From NCBI GenBank assembly GCA_021846945.1, contig JAJZVZ010000003.1, positions 1-64,000 of the forward strand: a DNA stretch of 64,000 bases. Reading direction: 5' to 3'. This DNA comes from Acidobacteriota bacterium (lineage in GTDB: Bacteria; Acidobacteriota; Terriglobia; Terriglobales; Acidobacteriaceae). Both the position numbers and the translations under genes were made by a program. Shown piece by piece: positions 1 through 9,881 of the stretch. The first letter of the stretch is position 1. Each line of letters opens with the position of its first letter. The notes beneath the pieces are model-generated. The model was not told the origin of the DNA. It ran no database searches and saw only the letters and a list, made by a program, of their open reading frames with translations.

Positions 1-155
1 GGGGCTGTTGCATTTTATGGTGAGGCGTTGCCGGACAGCACAGAACGAAGTTTGCTATTCTGACAGGCCAAAGCCATGCGGATTCTTCGCAAGAGCTTGT
101 TCAAAAGTACTTCGGGACAGGCTGCGCGCTGCCAGCGGGAAGAAGACCGCGTGGA

Positions 156-1112
156 ATGATCAGGGAACGGGGTTTGGGTGTGCGAATCTACGGCAAGATT
201 GCATGTGCGGTTGCTTCATTATTTTTTCTGGGCGGGGCATGGCTTCTCCACGCGCAGCGGAGAGAGACCGGGCCGGTGGATGAGGGATTTACCGTCACAA
301 GCCGAGTGGTGTATACGAACGGCGCGCACGGGCCGCTGCTGGCGGATGTGTATATACCCATGAAAGAGGGCGTTCATCCCGGCATTGTCTTCATCCACGG
401 CGGCGGCTGGAAGAACGGAAATCGCCATCAGATGATCAAGCTGATCAAGGCGCTGGCGGAGGATGGTTATGTCTGCTTCACGATCGAATATGATGTCGAT
501 CCCGTTCCCTTTCCGGCCTCGTTCCACGAATCGCTGGCCGCAGTGAAGTTCTTCCGCGACCATGCCGCGCAGTATCATCTGGATCCGGCGCGCGTGGCCG
601 TGGCGGGCAGTTCGGCGGGTGGCGAACTGGCAGCGCTGGTGGCGCTGAATCCCTCGGGTCTGCCTCTGGGAACGGGACTGGCCAAATATGAGGCGCAGGC
701 AGGATCGGCCTCGGCAGTGCAGGCGGGCGTGATTCTGAATGGCGTTCTGGATCTTACCGATATGGCCAGGACCCATGAGGCCGGAATGATTACGGCGTAT
801 CTGGGCGGCACATGCGAAGCAAAAATGGATGCCTGCAAGGATGCCTCGCCGGTCTTTCATGTTCATCCGGGAGCGCCGCCGATGTATGTGGGCCATGGCA
901 CGGCGGACCAGACGGTGCCGTTTGCCGAAGCGGTGGCCTTTACGAATGCTCTGAAGGCCGCGCGTGTGCCCGTGCGGTTTTTCCAGGCGGAAGGCGGCAG
1001 GCATACCTTCTGGGCCGATCCGCGGTTCTACACCGAAAATCTTGAGGCCATAAAGGAATTTCTGTCGATTCATCTGCGCGGTGGCGCGCAAGCGAAGTTC
1101 GCGGAAAAGTGA
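156..1112 (+). CDS. alpha/beta hydrolase (esterase/lipase-like), secreted
   Basis: ORF with IVFIHGGGWKNGN oxyanion motif, AGSSAGGE nucleophile elbow, GHGTADQTVPF Asp region and GGRHTF His; N-terminal hydrophobic segment. Confidence 0.85.
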   Translation: MIRERGLGVRIYGKIACAVASLFFLGGAWLLHAQRRETGPVDEGFTVTSRVVYTNGAHGPLLADVYIPMKEGVHPGIVFIHGGGWKNGNRHQMIKLIKALAEDGYVCFTIEYDVDPVPFPASFHESLAAVKFFRDHAAQYHLDPARVAVAGSSAGGELAALVALNPSGLPLGTGLAKYEAQAGSASAVQAGVILNGVLDLTDMARTHEAGMITAYLGGTCEAKMDACKDASPVFHVHPGAPPMYVGHGTADQTVPFAEAVAFTNALKAARVPVRFFQAEGGRHTFWADPRFYTENLEAIKEFLSIHLRGGAQAKFAEK

Positions 1113-1261
1113 TGCGGAGCCGGGCGCCGGTATTTCGCACACAGCCTGCTTGAGTGCGGAGCACGGCAATGCGGAGGGCGCCGCTTATAATTGGGCCGTT
1201 GCGCGCAGCGTCTTTTGGCCTGATTCAAAAAACGGAAATCTTTCCTGATTCGGAGTATTGA

Positions 1262-4051
1262 GTGACTCTTTCCCGCCGCAAATTCCTGACGACAGTTGCG
1301 GCCGCGGGCAGCGCGGCTGTTACTTCCCCCGGCGCCTTTGCCGCGCCTTACCAGGTTTCAGTGCATCGCAGTGGCGGCGGCCAAAGGCAGCAAGGCACGC
1401 GCAATGCGGCGTCTGGCCCGCATACGCCTCGTGTGCCGGTGACGATTCCGGAAACCATGCCGATGGGCTCTGGCGCGGCCCTGGGGGGAATTGGCACGGG
1501 CTTCGTGGAGATTCGCGCTGACGGCTGCTTCTACGAGTGGCAGATCTTCAATGCGGGCCCCTGGGGACAGAACGTGCATTCGACTACGGCGCCTCCGCCG
1601 CCGGGACCGCAATATCTGCGTTTTCTGCTGCGGGCGCGCAAGATTTCCGGTGGAGCGCCCGAGGTGCGCCGGCTTTATCTGCGCTCCGATGAGAATGATC
1701 TTTATTCGCTGCCCTTCGCGCAGGATGTGGAGTCGATCGACTACTTCGCGTGGTTCCCGATGACGGGGCTGCGCTACAACGATCCGACGCTGCCGGTTCG
1801 CGTCTCGGCGCAGGCCTTTTCGCCGTTCTTCCCGGGCAACGCGCGCGAGTCCGGTACGCCGGGTTTCCATATGGTCTATTCGCTGGAAAATATCTCCAAT
1901 GATGCGGTCGAAGTGTCGTTGGCGGGGTTCCTCGATAATCCGCTGGCCTCGGCGCTGGCGGATCGCAAGCTGACCAATACGATCTCACAGGACGGCGATG
2001 TGACCAGGCTGATGCTGGAGACCGCTGCACAGACGGATTTCCCGTCGGGAATCGGCAACATGTGCCTTTCGGTCACGGGCGGCGATCCTTCCTATATCGC
2101 CGGCACGTTTCGCCAGTACATGCTGCCCGGCGAATGCCACTGGCGGACGGAGCGCATTCATTCCATGACCGTGGATGTTCTGGCCGGCTTCCAGAGCACC
2201 GGGCGGCTGCCAAACACGAAGGGAAGCACCGACCCGAGCATTGGATTGCCTTCGCTGGATGCCATCGATGCGCTTTCCGCCGCGCAGGTGGCACAGAAGA
2301 TCAAGGAGCTGAGCGCGGACGCGCTGCTGGCGCGGATCTTCGCCGATGCGCGCGTGGCCAATCCGAATGGTGGCACGGATGCAGACCGTGAGTTGCTGAA
2401 GGAGGTTTATAACAATCTGGCCGAAGACAACGGTCCTCGGCACCTGACCTGGGGAACCGGCGCTCTGGCTTCCACGGTGAAGCTGGCGCCGGGGCAAAAG
2501 GCGGAGATTCGCTTCACGATGAGCTGGTTCTTTCCGCATCATCTGGCCCGGGACGGCCGCGAGATTGGGCACATGTACAACAATTGGTTCAGCGATGCCG
2601 CCGGCGTGAACCGCTTCCTTTGCACCAGCTATGCCAGGCATCGCAGCGCAACGGAGGCCTTCGCGCGCACACTTACGGATACGACCCTCGGCGATGCGAT
2701 GGCGTTTGTGTGGTCGAGCCAGCTCTCGACCCTGGTCACCAATACATGGTGGACGAAGGATGGCGGCTATGCCGTGTGGGAAGGGCTGGGCTGCTGCGGA
2801 CTTTCGACGACGGACGTCGATTATCAGGGGAGTTATTCCATCGTTGCGCTGTTTCCGGAGCTGAAGCTCTCGCAGATGCAGCGGATAATCGAGTTCCAGA
2901 ACGAGTTGGGACAGGTGCCCCATAACTTTGCCGGCGACCTGGACCGCGTGGATCGCGGCTTTAAGCGCGTGGATATGAATCCGCAGTTCGTGATGATGGT
3001 TTATCGCGATTATCTGTGGACGGGCAACCGGGACTATCTGACGTCGATGTGGCTGCACGTGGTGCGAGCCATGGCGTTCACTGAGTCGCTGGATACCAAT
3101 GGCGATGGGCTGCCTGATCGCGATACGAGTCTGCAGACCTATGACCAGTGGGGGATGCGCGGCACGCCGTCTTATGTGGCTTCGCTGTGGATCGGCGCGT
3201 TGCGCGCGGCGGTGCGGATTGCGGACGCCGCCGGCAAACCCGACGACTCTAAGCGATGGGCGGATCTGCTGAAGAAAGCCTCGGCCAGCTTCGATGCGCT
3301 GCTTTTCAACGGCGAATATTACAGCCTGTGGGTGGATGGACAGACGCGCGATGAGCTGTGCATGACGGATCAGATATCGGGCGAGTGGTTTTCTCACCTG
3401 ATCGGTCTGGATACGACGATCTCCCGCAAGAACCTGAGTCAGGCAGTCGCCAGCATCGTGAAATACAACTTCAATTCGGAGTTTGGACTGCACAACGCCA
3501 CGGCGCCCAAGGGAGGCGCGGGATTGCTGGCGCTGACCAACTTCCAGGCCGGCGGAGTCTGGTCAGGCATCGAGTTCGCGTTCGCCTCGCTGCTGATCGA
3601 TCATGGCCACTACGCCGAAGGCGCGAGGATCGTCGAGGCGATTCACCGCAGGTATTTGCGGGCGGGCCGGCCATGGAATCACGTGGAATGCGGCAATCAC
3701 TATACGCGTCCCATGAGCAGTTGGGCCACGCTGCTGGCGGCGACGGGATTCAAACCCGATGCGCACAACCAGAGCCTCGAACTCATCCCCAAGGCGCCCG
3801 GGAACTTCCGCGCGCCGTGGGTCACAACCTCTGGTTTTGGAACCATCAGCCGCAGCGGACGCACGCTTGCAATGCACTGTGTCTACGGAAAGCTGGAGTT
3901 GAAATCGCTGAAGGCGCCGGCGGGCGTGAGCAGCGCGCAACTGGAAGGACATACGCTTTCGGCGAAAGTCCTGAAGCACAGCGACAGCGTGACCCTGGAG
4001 TTGTCCAAACCCGCGTCGCTGGGCGCGAACCAGACATTGACGATTGCATAG
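1262..4051 (+). CDS. GH116-family glycoside hydrolase (non-lysosomal glucosylceramidase/beta-glucosidase type) with Tat-like signal
   Basis: N-term SRRKFLTTVAAAGSAAVTSPGAFA; GH116-like blocks GSGAALGGIGTGFVEIRADG, TYDQWGMRGTPSYVASLWIGAL, CMTDQISGEWF. Confidence 0.85.
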   Translation: MTLSRRKFLTTVAAAGSAAVTSPGAFAAPYQVSVHRSGGGQRQQGTRNAASGPHTPRVPVTIPETMPMGSGAALGGIGTGFVEIRADGCFYEWQIFNAGPWGQNVHSTTAPPPPGPQYLRFLLRARKISGGAPEVRRLYLRSDENDLYSLPFAQDVESIDYFAWFPMTGLRYNDPTLPVRVSAQAFSPFFPGNARESGTPGFHMVYSLENISNDAVEVSLAGFLDNPLASALADRKLTNTISQDGDVTRLMLETAAQTDFPSGIGNMCLSVTGGDPSYIAGTFRQYMLPGECHWRTERIHSMTVDVLAGFQSTGRLPNTKGSTDPSIGLPSLDAIDALSAAQVAQKIKELSADALLARIFADARVANPNGGTDADRELLKEVYNNLAEDNGPRHLTWGTGALASTVKLAPGQKAEIRFTMSWFFPHHLARDGREIGHMYNNWFSDAAGVNRFLCTSYARHRSATEAFARTLTDTTLGDAMAFVWSSQLSTLVTNTWWTKDGGYAVWEGLGCCGLSTTDVDYQGSYSIVALFPELKLSQMQRIIEFQNELGQVPHNFAGDLDRVDRGFKRVDMNPQFVMMVYRDYLWTGNRDYLTSMWLHVVRAMAFTESLDTNGDGLPDRDTSLQTYDQWGMRGTPSYVASLWIGALRAAVRIADAAGKPDDSKRWADLLKKASASFDALLFNGEYYSLWVDGQTRDELCMTDQISGEWFSHLIGLDTTISRKNLSQAVASIVKYNFNSEFGLHNATAPKGGAGLLALTNFQAGGVWSGIEFAFASLLIDHGHYAEGARIVEAIHRRYLRAGRPWNHVECGNHYTRPMSSWATLLAATGFKPDAHNQSLELIPKAPGNFRAPWVTTSGFGTISRSGRTLAMHCVYGKLELKSLKAPAGVSSAQLEGHTLSAKVLKHSDSVTLELSKPASLGANQTLTIA

Positions 4052-4411
4052 ACCACTTCTTCACATGCCGCCCTTGTGGCTTGAACATCGGGTGGCTTGC
4101 TTGAGCGTAGCGCTACTGGAATGCAAGGCTTCGGTATACAGCAGAAGGAGAAGTGCAATAGGGCGCGCTGACGCTGCCCCCGCAGATCGCATTGCCAGCG
4201 AAAAGAACCGGGCCGGGCGCACGCTGGAATTATCTTTCCGAAGACAACTCTTCGCGCGCGGGAGCGCATCTTAAATGGGCTAATGCGCGGAGCAAGAATA
4301 CTCCTGAGGAATCGGGGAGTAAATAATCATATTTCTTCTAGTTACAGGAAGCATACAGATGGCGGTTAGCCGCGCAGAATCTCTTTTTCGTCGGAAAGGA
4401 GGAAATCAAAA

Positions 4412-5068
4412 ATGACAGCAAAGCGAGCGGGCAAGTCTATCTTGATTCTTTCGGCGGTGGTATCGCTGGCGGCATTGACCGTTGCGCAAGGCCAGCAGCT
4501 GGGAGGGATGGCTCCACAGGCGCCGGTCCAGCCCGGCCAGCAACAGCCGATGCCCGGGCAGCCGAATTATCCCGGCGCACAGATGCCGGGAACAAACCCA
4601 GGAAGCGCGCCATCGCCATCCGACCAGTTCTTCGTGAAATCGATTCTCGAGAGTGATGCCGCAGAAGTGCAGATGGGCAAGCTTGCCGAGGTAAAGTCGC
4701 AGAGCACCGATGTGAAGCAGTTCGGCCAGAAGATGGTGGAGATCAGCAAGAGGCTTGATCAGCAGCTCAAGCCAATCGCCGAAAAGCTGGATGTGAATAT
4801 GCCGAAGGGGCCTGCGAAGAAAGAGAAGGTGCTGATTGCAAAGCTCGAAAATTTGTCGGGTCCGCAGTTCGACCAGAGCTACCTCCAAGCGGTAGCGAAA
4901 GATCACCAGAAAGATGTGAAGGCATTCCAATCCGAAGCCGCATTGGCTCACGATCCGTATGTGCAGCAGGCTGCGCGCATCGATGCGCCGGTCATCGCGC
5001 AACATCTCCAGGTGATCAAGCAGATCGCGCAGAAACACAATGTGACGCTTACCGGCAAAGCGAAGTAG
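4412..5068 (+). CDS. DUF4142 domain-containing secreted protein
   Basis: Signal-like N-terminus, Pro/Gln-rich linker, then DQFFVKSILESDAAEVQMGKLAEVKSQSTDVKQFGQKMVEISKRLDQQL typical of DUF4142; ribosome site aaaggagg upstream. Confidence 0.8.
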   Translation: MTAKRAGKSILILSAVVSLAALTVAQGQQLGGMAPQAPVQPGQQQPMPGQPNYPGAQMPGTNPGSAPSPSDQFFVKSILESDAAEVQMGKLAEVKSQSTDVKQFGQKMVEISKRLDQQLKPIAEKLDVNMPKGPAKKEKVLIAKLENLSGPQFDQSYLQAVAKDHQKDVKAFQSEAALAHDPYVQQAARIDAPVIAQHLQVIKQIAQKHNVTLTGKAK

Positions 5069-5280
5069 CCACGAAGCGGACATAACGAGCCGCTTAGGCG
5101 GGTGCGCCCAATTGGCAGCGAGATGCCGCGCTCTGCTGCCGGATGGTGGAGTGTGCGAGGGCGACGCGGGAATCCACTTCCCGTCTCATACCGGGACGGC
5201 ATGTCTCAACGAATTGCAGACTGAGCTTCTTTCCGGCGGCTTCCGGCAGGTACACTGGGTGCTGACAGGAGGTCCCGGCT

Positions 5281-6051
5281 ATGCAGACCCGGATTCAGGG
5301 CACGACCATGCCCGTGCTCGAGGTGCAGCTCGATCCGAACGAGAGCGTATTTTCAGAGAGTGGCGAGCTCTCGTGGATGACAGGCTCCATCCAGATGGCC
5401 ACGCATACGCAGATGGGTGGAGGCGGCGGCCTCTTTGGCGTGTTGAAGCGCGTGGCTGGAGGCGGCAGCATCTTCATGACGGAATACCGGGCCTACCAGT
5501 ATCCGGGCACGGTCGCGTTTGCCGCCAAAATGCCGGGACATATTGTGCCCATCGAACTGGGGCAGGGACCTGAGTTTTTCGTGCACCGTCACGGTTTTTT
5601 GTGCGCCACGCCGCAGGTGACCATCGGCGTGGGCTTTCAGCAGTCACTGGGCGCGGGCATCTTCGGCGGCGACGGCTTTCTGCTGCAGCGCGTGGGCGGC
5701 GTGGGCACAGCGTGGCTGGAGCTATCCGGCGAGCTGATCATGAAGGACCTGGCGCCGGGTGAAACGCTCAGCGTGCATCCCGGACACGTCGGCGCTTTTC
5801 AGGCATCGGTCGGGTTTCAGATCACCATGGTCCCGGGGATCAAGAACATGATCTTCGGCGGCGACGGACTCTTTCTGGCGGTTCTCACCGGGCCGGGCAG
5901 GGTGTGGCTGCAGACGCTGCCGATCTCGCGGCTTGCGCACCTGATCGGCGAATATCTGCCGCAAGGAGAGGTGCGCCAGACGACCGCGGCGGGTCTTGGC
6001 GGAGGCGTGCTGGGCGGGATCGTAGGGTCGATTCTGGGCGGAAGCCAATAG
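5281..6051 (+). CDS. AIM24 / TIGR00266 family protein
   Basis: Gly-rich MGGGGGLFGVLKRVAGGGSIFMTEYRA and PGHIVPIELGQG motifs, C-terminal Gly-rich tail. Confidence 0.85.
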   Translation: MQTRIQGTTMPVLEVQLDPNESVFSESGELSWMTGSIQMATHTQMGGGGGLFGVLKRVAGGGSIFMTEYRAYQYPGTVAFAAKMPGHIVPIELGQGPEFFVHRHGFLCATPQVTIGVGFQQSLGAGIFGGDGFLLQRVGGVGTAWLELSGELIMKDLAPGETLSVHPGHVGAFQASVGFQITMVPGIKNMIFGGDGLFLAVLTGPGRVWLQTLPISRLAHLIGEYLPQGEVRQTTAAGLGGGVLGGIVGSILGGSQ

Positions 6052-6063
6052 GAACGCGCAGGC

Positions 6064-7095
6064 ATGAGCCAGGCTTCCGGCAATTCGCGCAGCTTTCGTA
6101 GCGACATCCTGTTCGGCTTCGCGCTGGCGTTGGCCTGTTACGTCGGATGGCTCATCCGCGCGGAACTGGCGCTGCTCTACGTCAGCGCGCTGTTTGCGGT
6201 TGTGCTCACTCCTGTGGTGCATTTCACGACGCGCATCCGTATCGGGCGTTGGCAGCCGTTCAAGGGTCTGGCAATCTTCCTGCTTCTGCTCGTGGTGGCC
6301 GGAGCGCTGACCGCCTTCGGCTTTGTTGCGCTGCCTCCAGTGATCTCCGACTTGCAGGAATTCGCAAGAGAAGCTCCGGCGCGTCTGCCGGCAATTTTGG
6401 AGAAGCTCAAGCACGTTCCCTTCGCCAATCATCTGAATGCCGCCGATCTGAGCGCCAGGGCGCAGGGATTTGCCAGCAACGCAGCCACCTATCTTCTGCT
6501 TTCGGTCCGGGAGTGGGCCGGCAGGCTCTTTGATCTGGTGATGGGCTTCACACTCACGGTGTATTTCATTCTGGAAGGCGATCGGGCCTACCACTGGTTC
6601 CTTTCTTTTGTTCCGGTTGAAAGCCGAAGCCGGCTGGACCGGACGTTGCAGCGGGCCAGTGTGCGCATGGGCAAATGGCTGCTGGGCCAGGGCAGTCTGA
6701 TGCTGATCCTGGGAGTCACGAGCACGATCGTTTATCTTTCCCTGGATGTGCGTTACGCTTATGCGCTGGGCGTACTGACGGGATTGCTCAACATTATTCC
6801 GGTAGTAGGAGCTGCCGTCAGTATCGGGTTGGCCCTGCTGGTCGCCGCCATCGACTCCTGGGGCCGCGTAATCGGCATCGCCATCTTCTACGCGATCTAT
6901 GTGCAGGTGGAGAACTCGTACCTGGCGCCACGCATCATGAAGTCGAGCGTGGGCCTGCCGGCCCTGGGGATACTGGTCGCGCTGCTGATCGGCTCACGGC
7001 TCGAAGGCATTGCCGGGGCGATGGTTGCGGTGCCGACGGCGGCGCTGGTTGCGGTGCTGTTGGAAGAGTATCTGGTGCGGAAGGATGCGGTGTGA
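6064..7095 (+). CDS. AI-2E family transporter (permease)
   Basis: Multiple TM segments; FTLTVYFILEGDRAYHW, GVLTGLLNIIPVVGAAVS, VENSYLAPRIMKSSVGLPALGILVALLIG motifs. Confidence 0.9.
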   Translation: MSQASGNSRSFRSDILFGFALALACYVGWLIRAELALLYVSALFAVVLTPVVHFTTRIRIGRWQPFKGLAIFLLLLVVAGALTAFGFVALPPVISDLQEFAREAPARLPAILEKLKHVPFANHLNAADLSARAQGFASNAATYLLLSVREWAGRLFDLVMGFTLTVYFILEGDRAYHWFLSFVPVESRSRLDRTLQRASVRMGKWLLGQGSLMLILGVTSTIVYLSLDVRYAYALGVLTGLLNIIPVVGAAVSIGLALLVAAIDSWGRVIGIAIFYAIYVQVENSYLAPRIMKSSVGLPALGILVALLIGSRLEGIAGAMVAVPTAALVAVLLEEYLVRKDAV

Positions 7096-7153
7096 TGCCG
7101 CAGCGGAGTGTGCACGGTTTGTGCCAAAGACTTTTTTCGAAACGAGGGCCTCG

Positions 7154-7954
7154 ATGGTTGATTATTCCCGCAGGAATTTGATTGTTTCCGGATTCGCCAT
7201 TTCGATATCCGCGCTCGTGGGCCGCCGGGCATTTGCAAGCGGCCTGGGAGCGGGCGCGCCGGAGAAGGAATCCTTTGCCCCGCAGGGCTATAAGCTGGCC
7301 TGGTCAGACGAATTCAGCTGCAACACGCTCGACCGGTCGAAGTGGGACTTCCGCACCGACTCTAAGCAGTGGAGCACGCAGTTGCCCGGAAACGTCTCGG
7401 TGCGCGGCGGAAAGTTGATCATCACGCTTGACCGCGCGCCGGCCGGTGCCGCGATGAAATACGCCGGCGGCGGCGTGATCAGTAAAGAGGCTTTCGGCTA
7501 CGGCTACTACGAATGCCGGATGCGCATCCTGGCGGGCAAGGGCTGGCACTCGTCCTTCTGGCTGATGAAGCACAATGGTTCGGGTGGCACCGGCACTTCA
7601 GCGGCCGATCTGGAACTGGACGTGATCGAGAATGATTCCATCGACCTTCGGTCGTATGGCATCACCACGCATAAGTGGAAGGACGGGCATGTCGCCTATG
7701 GCCACAAGGTCGTGCATACGCCGTCTCTCTCGGAGTATCACGTCTATGGTTGCGAGTATACGCGGGAGATAGTCCGGTACTACTTCGACGGAATTCTTGA
7801 GCAGAGCACCGATATTGCATCGCTGCCGCAGGGCAAATTGAATATCTGGCTGACGTCGATCGCATCGGGGCTGGGACATACCGATCGCGTGGACGACGCG
7901 CGGCTACCCGGCCACGTAGAGTATGACTACGCGCGGTACTACCGCAAAGCGTGA
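7154..7954 (+). CDS. GH16-family glycoside hydrolase, secreted
   Basis: Start set at MVDYSRRNLIVSG; YKLAWSDEFSCNTLDRSKWDF, ISKEAFGYGYYECRMRI, LELDVIEND catalytic region. Confidence 0.85.
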   Translation: MVDYSRRNLIVSGFAISISALVGRRAFASGLGAGAPEKESFAPQGYKLAWSDEFSCNTLDRSKWDFRTDSKQWSTQLPGNVSVRGGKLIITLDRAPAGAAMKYAGGGVISKEAFGYGYYECRMRILAGKGWHSSFWLMKHNGSGGTGTSAADLELDVIENDSIDLRSYGITTHKWKDGHVAYGHKVVHTPSLSEYHVYGCEYTREIVRYYFDGILEQSTDIASLPQGKLNIWLTSIASGLGHTDRVDDARLPGHVEYDYARYYRKA

Positions 7955-8023
7955 AGGCGGCGCGCGGCGTTACGGTTGTTTGGCCCGCTTGAGGGGCATG
8001 CTGGGAGCCGGCATGCGCTGGCT

Positions 8024-9718
8024 CTAACGAGCCCGCCCAGGCAACGACGCTCTCCTGGCCTGCATGCCGGCATCCACCGCCGCTTTCATCACGCCGCAAT
8101 TGGCGAAGAAGTCGACCAGGTCGGCGGAAAGCGGCCGCATCACCGGCGATTCGTATGGCTCGGCCGGCCGGCTCAGCAATTCAGGAAAGCTGACGCTTTG
8201 GGCGGTTTGGATTGCGCCGGAACCTTGCGCGTCGAGGATGAGGGACGTGAGCTTGCGGGCGAGATCAAGCGGGAAGCTCTCCGAGACGAAGACCATTTTG
8301 CCCCGGGTGGTGATGACGACCGGGCCCTCGTTCGTGGAGAAGACCTGCTCCGTGGTTCCATCCGCGGTGGGAGCTGAAGCTTGCGCGGACAGGTCGGGCT
8401 TGAGGCTGGAATATTTGCGGCCCAGGCTGTTGGCGTAAAGCCGGGCGAAGACCTGAGCGGAGGCCGAATTTCTCCAGACCGAAAGGTAAAAAATGGAGAG
8501 GGATTTGGTGCTGTCCTGTTCCGCCGGGGTCCGGGCGCTGCGCAACTGGCCCGCCCAGTAAAGACCGCCGTCCCAGGCTGGAGTCAGGTCGCGCGAGGCA
8601 TCTTCGCCGCCGAACAGCTCGGTCATGATCTTTACATCAAGCTCGCCTAGCTGCCCGATGTCGTAGGGCTTGTAAAGCTTGTCGACAAGCGGATGGATGT
8701 TGGGCAAGAGCGGAATGGGCGGAATCTGCCTTCTTTCGTAGTCGCGCGGGTTCAGGATCTCCCAGCTTGATGTGGGCGGACGGTCGAGCGTGCCGGCAAA
8801 GGCGGCTTCCCGGCCTTTATCCATCCATACGTCCTGCTCGAAGCTGAGGCCCTCCTGGTAGGGGAAGAGCATGGATTCTGAGAGCACGAGGGGAGCCCGG
8901 GCCATCACCGGCGAATTCGCTGAGCTGGTCATGTGATTCTTGATGATGTTCACAACCTCGGGGTCTTTGATCAGGCTTTTTCCGAGAGGCTTGAGGATGT
9001 AATCCATCATGACGGCGGTGGCCTGTCCCTCTGCCACGGCGTCGCGGGCGGTATCGATTTCGTCTTTGGCAAGATGCTCAGTGTCGCCGGCCGCGGTGTG
9101 CGAGACGCTGTCCGGGGTCTGGTTGTCCCACTTTTCGAGGTTGGAGTGCTGGTCCTGGAGGGCATGCGTAAGCTCATGAGCCATGACGGGCTTTTGCTCA
9201 TCGACGCTGACCCAGTCAAGCAGATTGACGGTCTTGGTCTTGGAGTCGTAGTAGGCTTCGATCTGCTCCTTGAGGAGCGCGAGCAGAAATGGCCGCAGCT
9301 CGAAGTCCTTGTCGAGAAGGCCGAATTTTTTCAGGATAATTTCGTCGCGTTGCAGGCGTTTTGTGCCCTGGTCCTCGTTAAATTTCTTTTCCAGGTAGGC
9401 TTCGACGGCGGCGCGGGTGGTCAGGCGGCGCTTGACGGAGCTCTTGATGGGCAGACCGGTTTCGTCCGAGGAGAACTTCAGGAGCGTATCGACGAGCGCG
9501 AAGAGCTGTTTGGCCTGTTCAGGGGTGATGTGGGCGGAGTCATTTCCCGTATCCGGGGTCTTGGCCGGGCTGGTCTGCGATGCGGCCGCGTCCGAATGCC
9601 GCGGCGCCGGAGCTGGCTGCCACGCCCAGGCGATGGTTGCCGCGGCCAGGCAGAGCACCGCCGCCAATGCAAATCCAGTTTTTCCCCGTCTTACCAATGT
9701 CAGCTGCGTGCTCATCAA
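8024..9718 (-). CDS. secreted protein with zinc-metallopeptidase-like HExxH motif
   Basis: Long ORF, signal-like N-term, VMAHELTHALQDQHSNLEKW motif; coding strand preferred over the fragmentary plus-strand ORFs. Confidence 0.7.
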   Translation of the reverse strand: MMSTQLTLVRRGKTGFALAAVLCLAAATIAWAWQPAPAPRHSDAAASQTSPAKTPDTGNDSAHITPEQAKQLFALVDTLLKFSSDETGLPIKSSVKRRLTTRAAVEAYLEKKFNEDQGTKRLQRDEIILKKFGLLDKDFELRPFLLALLKEQIEAYYDSKTKTVNLLDWVSVDEQKPVMAHELTHALQDQHSNLEKWDNQTPDSVSHTAAGDTEHLAKDEIDTARDAVAEGQATAVMMDYILKPLGKSLIKDPEVVNIIKNHMTSSANSPVMARAPLVLSESMLFPYQEGLSFEQDVWMDKGREAAFAGTLDRPPTSSWEILNPRDYERRQIPPIPLLPNIHPLVDKLYKPYDIGQLGELDVKIMTELFGGEDASRDLTPAWDGGLYWAGQLRSARTPAEQDSTKSLSIFYLSVWRNSASAQVFARLYANSLGRKYSSLKPDLSAQASAPTADGTTEQVFSTNEGPVVITTRGKMVFVSESFPLDLARKLTSLILDAQGSGAIQTAQSVSFPELLSRPAEPYESPVMRPLSADLVDFFANCGVMKAAVDAGMQARRASLPGRAR

Positions 9719-9881
9719 GTCTCCTATGCGTTTTTTTGCTCTTCTGGCTGTGGCATTTGTCTCAGCTCAAGGCGCCCGGGGCGGGCAGCACCGCATCTAC
9801 TACCAAGGCTATAATCAGAGAGCGGTCTGACGCCAAGTTTGTCCGTAAGAATTGCGTTAGGCTGCGGAAGAGTTTTTCTCC

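Noticed and set aside
1985-3493. 502-aa minus-strand ORF inside the GH116 gene
   Set aside because: Antisense, Arg/His-rich, no recognisable domains
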